Below, piece after piece: positions 32,570 to 42,289 of a stretch of DNA of 64,000 bases. Both the position numbers and the translations under genes were made by a program. The notes beneath the pieces were generated by a model, which was not told the DNA's origin, searched no databases, and worked only from the letters and a program-made list of their open reading frames with translations. Position 1 is the first letter of the stretch. Every line of letters starts with the position of its first letter. Origin of the DNA: Gammaproteobacteria bacterium (GTDB taxonomy: Bacteria > Pseudomonadota > Gammaproteobacteria > Methylococcales > Methylomonadaceae); assembly GCA_018830325.1 (NCBI GenBank), contig JAHJSQ010000089.1, positions 1-64,000 of the forward strand, given 5' to 3'.

Positions 32570-34585
32570 CTAGTATTGCGATGCGCTGGCTTGTATGGGA
32601 TCGGCAGGCAGGCGGTTGGCGCCCCAACTCTGGTAAATATGATTTTTGACTCTGTTGAGTTCCTCGGCGCTCACCTGGGCCAACTCGCCCCTTTCCAAAG
32701 GGTCGTAATGGAAAATGTATAGCCGGGAAGCGAATTGTTCGAAAGGCAGTGACGCCTCGCCAAAACGTTCACCATTGCCCGAGGTGTCAACCTTTACTCC
32801 ATTGCCCCAGTTCTGGCCGCTGTCATTATTGGGATTGTAGAAATAGACACGCATCTCCTCTTTGGGGTCCAGCGCTACTCGCAGGATGGTGATGGCGTGC
32901 CAGCCTACAAATCGCCCCGCGCTGTCGGTAACGGCAATACCGGCGGGTTGAGGGTGGATCAGCGGTTGATTGCCGTTGTAGTAGGGGTGGTAGCTGGCAT
33001 AAAAGTGGCGCAGAAAATCTTCTAGCTGGTCCAGCTTTCCGGTTTTCACATCCACATTGATGCGAAAGCCCCGGCCCGACCACCAGCCATGAAACTCTGG
33101 GTTAATCCAGCGGTGTGGATCGCCTTCCCGTTCACTGCAGCGCCGCCCCATTTCCGCATATATGCGATCCAGGTGCGGTACCACCAGAAGTGAAACCGGA
33201 TCCAGATCCAAGGGAAGTTCCTGGGCAACCCCGGAAACACTTTCCCGCGAGGAAATCGGTTGCCCCTCAAAGTGAATAATGATTTCGTCGTCTCGGGCGG
33301 CCCAGACCACCATTTGCAGCATATAATCAGGGTCGTTGTAGGCCCACATGGAGAGGGCTCGAGCCGATTGGCAGGTGGGGTTATTGCCTTGTCCGACCCC
33401 CAGGGGTAGGCCCAGCATACAGAGTACGCCCTGCATCAACCAGGCTCGAGCCGTGGGTTCGGGGCCAAAGGCCTGTATCAGGCGCTGTTCACAGTGAGAT
33501 GAAATGGGTAATGACAGTTGGCGCCAGAGTGCCGGTGCCACAGGAGGTTGATACAAAACCCCTCGCTCCAGAAGCAATGCGAGGCCGTAAATGGCTTGGG
33601 CCGTTTGGGAATACACAGTTTCATTGATCATAGCGCGCACCAGATCACCATAACAGAGCAGGCAATCGCGGCCAGTACTGGACAATCCTAGGGCCTCGGA
33701 AAGCAGGTGGTCGCCGTGTTCCTGCAGGTAACGCAACAGTACGGCGTGATAGGGCGAAACCAGACCGGTATCGTGCATGGCCCGGGCAAAACCGGTGGCC
33801 TCGTACTGAAGAGCGCTGGAATCCATACTACTCAAGCGCTGACGGTAAACTTCGACGCCGGGATCCTCCCGGCATGCCTGGGTGGCGCCATAAAGGCTGC
33901 TGATCAACCGATCCGCGCCCTGACCGCTGATTCCGAGGTCGATATCCGGGTTGGCCTGACAGATGGCAATCTGGGTAATCATCTGTTTTACGCTATCCAC
34001 CTGTATAGGCCGCTGTTGCAGAATGCGCCAAATCTCTTCAATCAGTTTATCGATCACATGCTCGAAGCCGATGCGCTCGGCTAAGTGACGAAACAATTTT
34101 CGGGGCAGCAGAGACAGTTTGCCCTGTTGTTCCCGTTCGGCCTCACTGGGGTTTGCAAAGAGGAAGCCTAGATTGATGGCCATTACCTGAGTTAGATAGT
34201 GATGCGCCTGTTCTAGGGACATGCTGGGGTGAAGGTAATCACCCATGGCAATAGCGAGTAGGCGCAGCTCATTCAAGGCCTCAACCACCACCGTGTCGGA
34301 ATTGGAGCTTTTGAGCGAGTGGCTGGTCAAGCTGGCAATCAGAAGCTGGGGCTCGTCCCAATCCGAGCCTAAAAACACCCCCGCTTCCTCAATCTGCTGA
34401 GCACGGGCCTCAACTCTGGCACACCCGCCCTCCAGCAGCATCAGTAGTCGCGCCGTGTCGAAAACCCGGCGAATGCGAGTGATTTTTGCAAAGTCACTGA
34501 CTTCGGCCAGGGCTTGTAGTGCCTTGTCTAGTTTTTCCGACAAGTTGTCTAGCCTGGCAATATCGAGCGTGTCAGAATCAGTCAA
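32570..34585 (-). CDS. Unassigned 671-aa protein with papain-like Gln-Cys-His-Asn pattern
   Basis: I do not recognise a named family. Residues 1-345 look mainly helical, without membrane segments or signal peptide. The C-terminal half has GVGQGNNPTCQSARAL (Gln399, Cys405), GWHAITILRV (His563) and VYFYNPNNDSGQNWG (Asn584 to Asp588), the order and setting of oxyanion Gln, nucleophile Cys, His and Asn/Asp in papain-fold peptidases, amidases and transglutaminases. Function is inferred only from that. It lies 28 bp after an ATP-grasp gene and forms a two-gene unit with it. The group II intron stub is 50 bp downstream, so the cassette may have been acquired. Confidence 0.7.
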   Translation of the reverse strand: MTDSDTLDIARLDNLSEKLDKALQALAEVSDFAKITRIRRVFDTARLLMLLEGGCARVEARAQQIEEAGVFLGSDWDEPQLLIASLTSHSLKSSNSDTVVVEALNELRLLAIAMGDYLHPSMSLEQAHHYLTQVMAINLGFLFANPSEAEREQQGKLSLLPRKLFRHLAERIGFEHVIDKLIEEIWRILQQRPIQVDSVKQMITQIAICQANPDIDLGISGQGADRLISSLYGATQACREDPGVEVYRQRLSSMDSSALQYEATGFARAMHDTGLVSPYHAVLLRYLQEHGDHLLSEALGLSSTGRDCLLCYGDLVRAMINETVYSQTAQAIYGLALLLERGVLYQPPVAPALWRQLSLPISSHCEQRLIQAFGPEPTARAWLMQGVLCMLGLPLGVGQGNNPTCQSARALSMWAYNDPDYMLQMVVWAARDDEIIIHFEGQPISSRESVSGVAQELPLDLDPVSLLVVPHLDRIYAEMGRRCSEREGDPHRWINPEFHGWWSGRGFRINVDVKTGKLDQLEDFLRHFYASYHPYYNGNQPLIHPQPAGIAVTDSAGRFVGWHAITILRVALDPKEEMRVYFYNPNNDSGQNWGNGVKVDTSGNGERFGEASLPFEQFASRLYIFHYDPLERGELAQVSAEELNRVKNHIYQSWGANRLPADPIQASASQY

Positions 34586-34613
34586 GCTGCCTCCTTATAA
34601 TCGTAGAGGCAGA

Positions 34614-35855
34614 TTATACATAAAAATCGAGCTCTTCCTGATGCTTCAATAAGTCTCTCATAACGTGAGGATCGTGACCGAAAAAGTAGACCAGTCCCCA
34701 GTGAGTGCCAAAGGCGGTGCGTTTGGTCACGGTTTCTTCCAGAGGTGGTGTCAATTCGTGAGACTCGAAATACTCGTGCTCTTCGGTCTCCTCGGGGATC
34801 TCCAGTCTACTAACAACGCGGCGCCGTGGATAGACTCCAAAACAGCCGGCAACACCTTTGGCATCTACTACTTCTTTGGGGAAAAATGCCGTGATTTCTT
34901 CTTCGGTGGTTTTCGGGTCGAAGGACAAGATCAGGCCCTGATAGGCATTGAAGCCATAGGCCCGTTCAAGTAGCTCGAATACCTTGAATCCGGGTGGACG
35001 ATAGGCCACCTCTCCGAAGTACATTTCGCCATCGTTGGTTACAAAGTACTCAGGATGGACAAAGCCGAAATCGATATCGAATGCCTTGATCAGTTTTTCA
35101 ATTTGGGTGGTAATCTGGGCCCGGTATTTTTCTAGTTCAGGGGTGGCGGGAACAAACACCGAATAACCCAGGGTCACGTACTCGGAAATATTCAAAAAGT
35201 GAATTTTGCCGTTATGAATCCAGGCTTCTACTGCGAATTCCCAGCCGTCCAAGTGGGATTCCATGAGCACGGGGAATTCTTCATCGGGAATGGTATCCAC
35301 CTCGTCGGGCGTGCGAATCACTCTGTGCCCCAAACAACCGGCCTTGTCGAAGGCTTTGAGATGAATGGGGTCGTTGGGATCACCATCCAGTTTGAGAAGG
35401 GTTTGGTTCACGCGTTTGAGAAAACGTACCACATCCTCTCTATCGTGTGCCTCCTCGAAAATACCCACGCGGATACCGCCCAGTTGAGCGCGCCGTTTCA
35501 TTAGCGCCTTATCGCGCAATAACATGGCCTGGCCGAAAAGGCGAGGGTTATCCAGCAGTACCGAATTGATCGCGCCGGCCCATTCCACCGTTTCCTCGAA
35601 CAGCGGAATTGAAACATCCACTCCCATGTCTTTCAAGGTTTGCGCAATTTCCATGGAGCGATCGTTAAGCCGCTCAAAGTTCCAGGGAATATAGGGAATA
35701 TCGTGTTCTTTGCAGTAATTCTCGGCCCAATCGGGAGCCACCACCACATAGCGTCGGTCAAAACGGTCAGCGGCTTCAATCGCGTTAATGCTCCAACCGA
35801 GAAGCGCTACATAACCTTTTTCGGGATTAAAGTTTTCTTTTCGATTCGTATTCAT
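34614..35855 (-). CDS. ATP-grasp family carboxylate-amine ligase-like protein
   Basis: About 413 aa. An N-terminal Rossmann-like domain (GYVALLGWSINAIEAADRF) precedes an ATP-grasp fold: LLRDKALMKRRAQ, LKLDGDPNDPIHLKAF (ATP Lys), VLMESHLDGWEFAVEAW and metal-binding FVHPEYFVTNDGEMYFGEV. Members ligate carboxylates to amines or thiols through acyl phosphates; the substrate is unknown. The start at 35855 has AAAGG upstream; a Met at 35873 has none. It is the first gene of a pair with the 671-aa protein. Confidence 0.75.
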   Translation of the reverse strand: MNTNRKENFNPEKGYVALLGWSINAIEAADRFDRRYVVVAPDWAENYCKEHDIPYIPWNFERLNDRSMEIAQTLKDMGVDVSIPLFEETVEWAGAINSVLLDNPRLFGQAMLLRDKALMKRRAQLGGIRVGIFEEAHDREDVVRFLKRVNQTLLKLDGDPNDPIHLKAFDKAGCLGHRVIRTPDEVDTIPDEEFPVLMESHLDGWEFAVEAWIHNGKIHFLNISEYVTLGYSVFVPATPELEKYRAQITTQIEKLIKAFDIDFGFVHPEYFVTNDGEMYFGEVAYRPPGFKVFELLERAYGFNAYQGLILSFDPKTTEEEITAFFPKEVVDAKGVAGCFGVYPRRRVVSRLEIPEETEEHEYFESHELTPPLEETVTKRTAFGTHWGLVYFFGHDPHVMRDLLKHQEELDFYV

Positions 35856-36052
35856 AAATGATAGCCTTTGCATTCATTGGCGTTTATACACTACTCTTTT
35901 TTTTCCACTTTGACTAATTGGTGCCCCTATGGGACCTGTGCCCCCTGCGTCAGGATAGTTGTCGCATGAGTTGAAATTAATGAACGGTAGTTTCGGTGTT
36001 TTTCAGCGCACACTCTCCACGCGTTTCGAACTTTTATTTGCAGGGGAGATAA

Positions 36053-36208
36053 CCTGGCCTTCATGAGCGTTACTTTAAAAGCCAGGTATCAGAGAAAGCG
36101 GTTGAGGAATTTAATGATAATGTGGAAAAAGATAGTGTCTTGGGTAATAAAGATTCCCATGTACATATTGCCAAGTTAATCGGTCGATCAACAACTCTAT
36201 TTTCTTGA
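36053..36208 (+). pseudogene. Transposase (RAYT-like) C-terminal remnant
   Basis: The frame reads HERYFKSQVSEKAVEEF followed by VEKDSVLGNKDSHVHIAKLI and GRSTTLFS then TGA, resembling the C-terminal end of REP-associated/IS200-like transposases (ALFK...LGN..F...I..L.GR). It opens only after an upstream stop and lacks the catalytic half. Tentative. Confidence 0.4.
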
Positions 36209-36249
36209 AGTCCGAAGCTTGCTTGCTGAGATTCCTATTTATACCTTTC

Positions 36250-36415
36250 GCACTTTAAATTTCGGCAATCCTTAAGGAGGCGCCGGGTGATCGGCCTCAC
36301 ACCTAACGCTAGGAGAGGGATCAGCATGGATGCTGGCATAGAGCCAGCATGGACGTATTAATGTCGTCCTTTGATGGTCACCCCGGTGCCGAATTTTGAT
36401 CTACGATCGGTATAA
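36250..36415. repeat. Dispersed repeat with ATCGTAGATC end, no core palindrome
   Basis: TTTCGGCAATCCTTAAGGAGG at the left and CACCCCGGTGCCGAATTTTG with CTACGAT at the right, as at 57045-57275, but without the 65-bp core; CATGGACGTATTAATGTCG marks the site where that copy carries the core. Confidence 0.6.
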
Positions 36416-36417
36416 TC

Positions 36418-37110
36418 TCAATTACCTGAGCCCCGTTTTATAAGGTCTAGAAGCGTATTTTTTTCCCGAATTTGCTTTTCAAGTTCGGCAACGGTGCTTT
36501 TGGCGGCTTTTAGTTCCGATTCCAGCGCCTTAATTTCAAGCGCCAAGGCTTCGCTTTGGTCCATCTCATCCCGTGCTTGGCTGTATAAGGATCTGAGTCG
36601 GATAGATTGAACATTCTCAGGCTTTGAAGGAGAAGGCTTAGGGCGGATCGGCTCCGGCACGGGTTTTTGCGGTGTTTCTGTTTTTCTTTCGGTTGGAGCT
36701 CGATAGATCGATCCGGTAATTCCTTTGAATATATCGGAAACAAAACTCGACTCTTTCGATTCGTCGGCTGCGTAAGCCGAAGCAATGATCGACCAAGATA
36801 TCTTTTCGGTCGTATCGACTGTTGCCGTTGCCGTCGCACTTTGCGCGGTGATTAATGAAGAAATTAGTGCAGGTGCGGCAATGCCTATTTCGAATAGCTT
36901 GAACGGCTTTATTTCGTCTTCATGTAGGTATGCTATAAACCCGCCGATCAGAAATAATATGATATAGCGAATGAAAACACCGATGATATTACCGGTTGTG
37001 AGAGTGCTTTCGTCATCGAATATTGCGCCGATATCGATTGCCAGTAATGAAACAAGCACAGGCATCAGTGCCCCGAACCCGCCGATAAAAAATCGTTTTT
37101 TGGGACTCAT
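36418..37110 (-). CDS. Membrane protein with C-terminal coiled coil
   Basis: About 230 aa, no family recognised. Three hydrophobic helices lie in the first ~115 residues (FIGGFGALMPVLVSLLAI, IIGVFIRYIILFLIGGFIAY, IGIAAPALISSLI), then a proline-rich spacer (~150-170) and a heptad-rich coiled coil near the end (ALEIKALESELKAAKSTVAE). I chose 37110 because AGAGGTGTCTT precedes that ATG; an earlier Met at 37134 has no such site. It is downstream of, but not overlapping, the lipid operon. Confidence 0.6.
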   Translation of the reverse strand: MSPKKRFFIGGFGALMPVLVSLLAIDIGAIFDDESTLTTGNIIGVFIRYIILFLIGGFIAYLHEDEIKPFKLFEIGIAAPALISSLITAQSATATATVDTTEKISWSIIASAYAADESKESSFVSDIFKGITGSIYRAPTERKTETPQKPVPEPIRPKPSPSKPENVQSIRLRSLYSQARDEMDQSEALALEIKALESELKAAKSTVAELEKQIREKNTLLDLIKRGSGN

Positions 37111-37349
37111 AAGACACCTCTGAAATAAAGACAAACCAATGACTTCAAGATACTACTCGGCATGTAAAAAATTGTCGAGCGCGAAAACAGAGGTTTGATG
37201 AGTAGGGCAGACACTCCCTGCCCAGTAGGGTAATGTTGGTTTTCTCTGTTTGCCGCCCGGTTTCCCGGCAGTGCCCGGCCAAGAGGGTTTTCTCTTGATC
37301 GTTGCTCGCCTCTGCTAATCCGGCGATTCTTTGCAATCAGGAAAAACTT

Positions 37350-38657
37350 TTAATTTCTTTTCCCCCCGACCCGGCGCGCTTTCGGAAAAACCACCGATAT
37401 AGCCGTGCCTTCGCCGGGTTTACTGCGAATTTTGAGTTTCCAGCCGAAACGATTGCAAAGCCGCTTGACGATCGTCAACCCTAAGCCGTGGCCGTTTTGA
37501 CCGTCTTGAGCGCGATAGAAGGGTTCGAATACCTGCTTGAGTTGTTTTTGCTCCATGCCGATGCCGGTATCTGCGATTATGACGCGATTTTCGTCGATAG
37601 TAATGCAAACCGTGCCTGCCTGGGTATAGCTAAATGCGTTGCGCAGTAAATTGGTCAATAAGATACTCAAGACTTTTTCAGCGGCCGGCACCGACAACAA
37701 ACAATTTTGTTCGACTTCGACACTGATTTTATCGTTGGTGACCGCCCTGCCGACTTGCTCAACCAGATTGCTGAGCAGATCGTTAATCAACACATCATCC
37801 TCGGGCAGCGGTGAACACTCCTCGCGGGCCAGTAATAACAACGTATCGATCAAGCCTTCCATGTCGCGTAGCGTATTTTCTATCGTTTGCAACGATCTTT
37901 GTTCGTTAGGCTGGTAATCCGAGCGCTTATGCAACAAGGCTAACGAGCTTTTGATGACGGCCAGCGGCGTTCTGAGTTCGTGGCTAGCGTCGCGGGTAAA
38001 ATTTCGTTCGCGTTCGATGAACAATTCCAAGCGCTCGGTAAAGTGGTCTAAAGCATCGACCAGCTTGGCGACATCGCTGTCGGTAGTTTGTCGAAATTCG
38101 CTCAAATCCAGTTCGGCGAGTCCTTGTTTTTTGAAGTCGAAACTTTCGACGATATGCGCGAGTGAGATCACCGGCGAGATCGCGTCCCTCGATTGGCGAT
38201 AGGACATCCAGGCGAACACGTAAATCAGAACCAACACTAAGCTCAGCGGCACGACACCGAAATAAAACGACAAGGCTGCGACTTGCTGTTCATCGAAGAC
38301 TAAATACAGCCGCGAATCGTCATTATCCTCGATATACACGATCGGCTGCCGTCCATCTATTAAAGCACGACCGAAGCCGGGCTGCAGCAGTCGTAATGCT
38401 TCGGGAACCTTAGAAAAATCGCCGTTGGAAGCCAGATAACCGCTCATATTGAGCGTATCGGGTGCGGAAAAATTCGGGTTTTGTCGGTAGCGTTCCCAAA
38501 AATGATCGGCTTCGCCTTGCAAGGCTTCGCGAACCAAAACATCTTCGACGATTTTAGCGGCGGCAAATACACCCATTAGCGTCGCAACACTGATCAACAG
38601 AATCTGCAGTAAAAAAGCCTTAATCAGTTTATATTGCAGACCTTGCTTTCTCATCAT
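37350..38657 (-). CDS. Sensor histidine kinase
   Basis: A 435-aa inner-membrane kinase with two helices (~13-35 and ~128-150) around a short periplasmic domain; phosphoacceptor His226 lies in RDASHELRTPLAVIKSS. N box LLTNLLRNAFSYT, G1 IADTGIGM and G2 GHGLGLTIVKRL are intact, so it should be active. It overlaps the preceding DUF1295-Cfa fusion by four bases and is the last gene of the lipid operon. No response regulator adjoins; the unpaired OmpR-type regulator at 52469 is a candidate partner (inference). Confidence 0.9.
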   Translation of the reverse strand: MMRKQGLQYKLIKAFLLQILLISVATLMGVFAAAKIVEDVLVREALQGEADHFWERYRQNPNFSAPDTLNMSGYLASNGDFSKVPEALRLLQPGFGRALIDGRQPIVYIEDNDDSRLYLVFDEQQVAALSFYFGVVPLSLVLVLIYVFAWMSYRQSRDAISPVISLAHIVESFDFKKQGLAELDLSEFRQTTDSDVAKLVDALDHFTERLELFIERERNFTRDASHELRTPLAVIKSSLALLHKRSDYQPNEQRSLQTIENTLRDMEGLIDTLLLLAREECSPLPEDDVLINDLLSNLVEQVGRAVTNDKISVEVEQNCLLSVPAAEKVLSILLTNLLRNAFSYTQAGTVCITIDENRVIIADTGIGMEQKQLKQVFEPFYRAQDGQNGHGLGLTIVKRLCNRFGWKLKIRSKPGEGTAISVVFPKARRVGGKRN

Positions 38658-40483
38658 TCACTCGGCCTGATAAAGAGATAGTGGGTAACCAACCATTCGT
38701 TCCCGCCCCGATAACCGAACAATTCGGCACAGGCCATAAAAAACAACCGCCAACGTTGCCGCCAAACGGCTGCTTGTTCCTGCCCGTAGGTTTCCGCAAA
38801 AATCCGATCGATTTCGGACGGGTGTCGGTCCATGTTGCTCAACCAGGCTTCGGACGTTTTTTGATAATGTTGGCCGGAAACGTCCCATTGGCATTCTATC
38901 TGCAGCCGGCCTTGAAAATGCAGTAGGGTGTCCCGGGCCGGCATCAATCCGCCGGTGAAAAAATAGCGCCCCATCCAATTGTCGTCGCCCTCGGTTTCGA
39001 ACGGATAGGCCAAATAACGGTGACAAAAAATATGTACGAACAGCTTGCCGCCGGGCTTCAACCAGCTGGCGATATTGCTCATTAAATGCTCGTAATTGCG
39101 CATATGTTCGAACATTTCCACCGAAACGACGCGATCGTACTGTTCAGTCAATGACAAGAGATTCACGTCGCAGGTGATTACATCGAGATTACGCAATCCC
39201 CTTAGCTTCGCCTGTTCGAGGATATATTCGCGTTGACTATTCGAGTTCGATACTGCCGTAATTGTACTACCGGGATAATGCTCGGCCATCCATAAAGTCA
39301 ACGAACCCCAGCCGCAACCCAACTCAAGTATTTGCTGGCCGGCCACCAATTCCGCCCGTTCGCAAGTCAGCCTTAGCATCCGCGCTTCGGCTTCATCGAG
39401 TGTTTGAGTCGTTTCGTCCCAGTAACACGACGAATATTTCAGATGCTTGCCCAGTGCATGTCGATAAAAAGCTGCCGGAACTTCGTAATGTTGGCGATTG
39501 GCCGCATCGGTTTCTATCGCGATAGGGCTTTCTCTCAGAGTTTGTAGCAACGATAGGTAACGCAAGCTTTGCTTTTCGACATCATTCGCGCATTCGTCTT
39601 TAAGACGTTGCCTCAACAAATTTCGGATACCGATTCGCATCAATGCGTCTGGAATTAAACCTCGCTCGGCCAGTTCGATCGCATTCAACATAGAAAATCG
39701 ATTTTGCAAAGGAGAGGTCGATTTCGGGTACCATGGCAAAAATTTGCTGGTGGTTTGTTGATAGCGGCGGTAATCATCGCCGCGAGAACGCAAGGCTTGT
39801 TGTTCGGTATAGGGGATACCCGTCAAAAAATACAAAAAGCAAAACATCACGACCGGCGCGAGCCATAGCCAGTATTGATATTCTCCGCCCCAGCCCATCA
39901 ACGGGTATGCGAACCAGTGCAGCCATTCAAAAAAATAATTCGGATGCCGGGAATAACGCCACCAACCCGTTCGGCAAGTCAGTCCGCGATTATCGGGATT
40001 TTTCCGAAATTCGGCCAATTGCCGGTCTGCCGTGGTTTCGCCCCACAAGGCCAAACAGGCAACCACTAATGCGCAAAAAACCATGACAGTATTAGGGTCG
40101 CGAGTATGCGCGACCGCCCAAAAAGGAAGGGACAACACCCAGATAAAACCGGCTTGCAATAAAAAAAACTGCAAAAACCCGCTATCGGCCTTATCCTGCA
40201 TCGCTGCCCGCATCGCTTGGTAACGGCCGTCTTCCGGCTCTCCGAATACCCGTGCAGACAAATGACTTCCCAATCGCAAAAACCAGGCGAACGTCAGAAA
40301 AGCCAGGCTGAGCTGTAAATACAGAGGCGCGGTCCCGGTCAACGCATACCATGGCCCCGCCAACATCATCCCGAATGACCAAATCACATCGACGATACCG
40401 GCGTTCTTATGGTTTTGCTGCCACACCCAGGCCATTAACATCGCGACGGTACTTAGTAACGCGATTACGATTAAACTAAACAT
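38654..40483 (-). CDS. DUF1295 reductase-like / Cfa-type methyltransferase fusion
   Basis: A 609-aa protein joining two modules. Residues ~1-260 are a DUF1295 membrane protein (steroid 5-alpha reductase-like; TGWWRYSRHPNYFFEWLHW, 173-191). Residues ~290-609 are a Cfa-type SAM methyltransferase: SSCYWDETTQTLDEAE, motif I ILELGCGWGSLT (385-396), and SVEMFEHMRNYEHLM. In related clusters these are usually two genes, so this appears to be a fusion. It likely acts on unsaturated acyl chains in the membrane. It overlaps both neighbouring genes. Confidence 0.87.
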   Translation of the reverse strand: MFSLIVIALLSTVAMLMAWVWQQNHKNAGIVDVIWSFGMMLAGPWYALTGTAPLYLQLSLAFLTFAWFLRLGSHLSARVFGEPEDGRYQAMRAAMQDKADSGFLQFFLLQAGFIWVLSLPFWAVAHTRDPNTVMVFCALVVACLALWGETTADRQLAEFRKNPDNRGLTCRTGWWRYSRHPNYFFEWLHWFAYPLMGWGGEYQYWLWLAPVVMFCFLYFLTGIPYTEQQALRSRGDDYRRYQQTTSKFLPWYPKSTSPLQNRFSMLNAIELAERGLIPDALMRIGIRNLLRQRLKDECANDVEKQSLRYLSLLQTLRESPIAIETDAANRQHYEVPAAFYRHALGKHLKYSSCYWDETTQTLDEAEARMLRLTCERAELVAGQQILELGCGWGSLTLWMAEHYPGSTITAVSNSNSQREYILEQAKLRGLRNLDVITCDVNLLSLTEQYDRVVSVEMFEHMRNYEHLMSNIASWLKPGGKLFVHIFCHRYLAYPFETEGDDNWMGRYFFTGGLMPARDTLLHFQGRLQIECQWDVSGQHYQKTSEAWLSNMDRHPSEIDRIFAETYGQEQAAVWRQRWRLFFMACAELFGYRGGNEWLVTHYLFIRPSE

Positions 40484-41021
40484 GTTTCGTCTCCAGTGGA
40501 TGATTTTTTTGTCTGATTACACGCGCCATCCATAACAAAAGCGGTAGCGCCGCTGCCCAACTCAAAGCCAGGCCGAAGATCCAAACTCCGGAGTTCTCAG
40601 TGATATTGAGCGCACCGAGTCTTGCCGCCGCCCAATAAGAAAACGGACACGTAATGCCGCCGAGCAGTCCGGCCAGCCAAAGACGCGACTGCAACCAAGC
40701 CAAAGAATGATTCAAGGTTAGCGCCAAGCCGAACCAAAGCAGTAAAATCCATAAAGGCGCGTAATCGGTATCCGGCCAAGGAGACGCATATTGAAGCCAA
40801 CCGATCCGAATCCAGGCGCTATCCAAAATCATGCCGAGCACTAACGCAGCCGGCACCAAACGAAAATCGCCGGCGACATGAATCGCAGGGCGGGTATGCC
40901 ACAACCCGAACAACAATAAAATAACCGGTGCCGGCCAAAACTGGTTTGACGCCGCCGACAAGACCGCTGTAAACCACAAGCCTTGCATCCAAGCCATATT
41001 AATGAGGTTATTGCGATTCAT
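40476..41021 (-). CDS. DUF2878 family membrane protein
   Basis: A 181-aa protein with five to six helices and the DUF2878 pattern (MILDSAWIRIGWLQY, PLWILLLWFGLALTLNHSL, GGITCPFSYWAAARLGAL). It belongs to Cfa/DUF1365 gene sets in many gammaproteobacteria; function is unknown. It overlaps the fusion gene by eight bases and the Cfa gene by fourteen. Confidence 0.82.
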   Translation of the reverse strand: MNRNNLINMAWMQGLWFTAVLSAASNQFWPAPVILLLFGLWHTRPAIHVAGDFRLVPAALVLGMILDSAWIRIGWLQYASPWPDTDYAPLWILLLWFGLALTLNHSLAWLQSRLWLAGLLGGITCPFSYWAAARLGALNITENSGVWIFGLALSWAAALPLLLWMARVIRQKNHPLETKHV

Positions 41022-42273
41022 AACGAGGCAGCCATTGTTCGCGGCGATTGCTAGGTTTGGCCAGCAGCAATTGCACGTTGGAAATCGATTTTTCCCAAAA
41101 GCCGCCTTCGCAATAACACAAATAAAACTCCCACATCCTGATGAATTGTTCGTCGTAGCCTTGTTCCCGAACCTTATCGAGCGAAGCCATGAAACGTTCG
41201 CGCCAGGCTTTTAATGTTAGTGCATAACTTTCGCCTTGATCTTCTAAATTGATCAAGCGCAAATCGGTGCTCCGCGACGCGCTGGCGATAATCGCGTTGA
41301 TGCAAGGAATGAAACTGCCCGGAAAAATATAGCGTTTGATAAAGTCGACACTCTTCAAAGCCTGTTTATAGCGCTGATCTTCGATCGTAATCGCCTGAAT
41401 CAAGGCCAGGCCGTTCGGTTTTAGTAAGTTCGCGCACTGCTTGAGGTAAGTATCGAGATAATGATGTCCAACCGCTTCGATCATTTCTATCGACACCAGC
41501 TTGTCGTACACTCCGGTCAAATCCCGGTAATCCTCCATCAGCACTGTCACGCGATCGGCGACTCCTTCATCGTCGATGCGTTGACGCGCGGCCTCGAACT
41601 GTTCTTTCGAGATGGTCGTGGTCGTTATGCGGCAGCCGTAATGCTTGGCGGCATAAGTGGCAAAGCCGCCCCAACCTGTGCCGATTTCGAGGACATTATC
41701 GTTGGGCTTTAAATCCAATTTTCGGCAAATACGCTCCAACTTGGCTGTCGAGGCTTCTTCGAGGCTTAGTTCCAAGTCGTGATAAGTTGCCGACGAATAC
41801 ATCCCGTGCTTGTCTAAAAACAACGAAAACAAATCATTACCCAAATCGTAATGCGCGGCGATATTTTTGCGCGAGCCATGCTTGGAGTTTCGGCGCGCGA
41901 AATGCCAGAATTTCAACAGAGTATTGGTTAAGGTTGCCAGCCCGCCTTCCATGCTGTCTAACAGGTCTCGATTGCGCACCAAAATTCGGATCACCGAAGT
42001 CAAATCGTCGGTTTGCCATAATTTGTCCATATAGGATTCGGCGGCGCCGATCGAGCCGCCTAACGATATCTGCCGGTAAAAACTCATATCGAAGACTTCG
42101 ATCTCGGCGCTGAGGCCATCTTGACCGGGACTACCCAACACGACTTTGCCGAGCGAGTCGGTCACCGTTAATTGGGAATCTTGCAAATGACTGAGTTTAT
42201 TCAGTAGCGCTTTGCGCAGCAGCAAATCGAATCTAGCCGGGTTCTTGCTTATTTCGGCGGTTGTGGCATTCAT
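41008..42273 (-). CDS. cfa: Cyclopropane-fatty-acyl-phospholipid synthase family protein
   Basis: A 421-aa SAM-dependent enzyme with an N-terminal lipid-binding-like region, HYDLGNDLFSLFLDKHGMYS, ATYHDLELSLEEAS, motif I NVLEIGTGWGGFATYAAK, and FIKRYIFPGSFIP. Family members add methylene or methyl groups to double bonds of phospholipid acyl chains; in Rhodobacter a relative (UfaM) acts in furan fatty acid synthesis. Product here is unknown. It starts 16 bp after DUF1365. Confidence 0.93.
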   Translation of the reverse strand: MNATTAEISKNPARFDLLLRKALLNKLSHLQDSQLTVTDSLGKVVLGSPGQDGLSAEIEVFDMSFYRQISLGGSIGAAESYMDKLWQTDDLTSVIRILVRNRDLLDSMEGGLATLTNTLLKFWHFARRNSKHGSRKNIAAHYDLGNDLFSLFLDKHGMYSSATYHDLELSLEEASTAKLERICRKLDLKPNDNVLEIGTGWGGFATYAAKHYGCRITTTTISKEQFEAARQRIDDEGVADRVTVLMEDYRDLTGVYDKLVSIEMIEAVGHHYLDTYLKQCANLLKPNGLALIQAITIEDQRYKQALKSVDFIKRYIFPGSFIPCINAIIASASRSTDLRLINLEDQGESYALTLKAWRERFMASLDKVREQGYDEQFIRMWEFYLCYCEGGFWEKSISNVQLLLAKPSNRREQWLPRYESQ

Positions 42274-42289
42274 GCTTATCTCCTTGATG

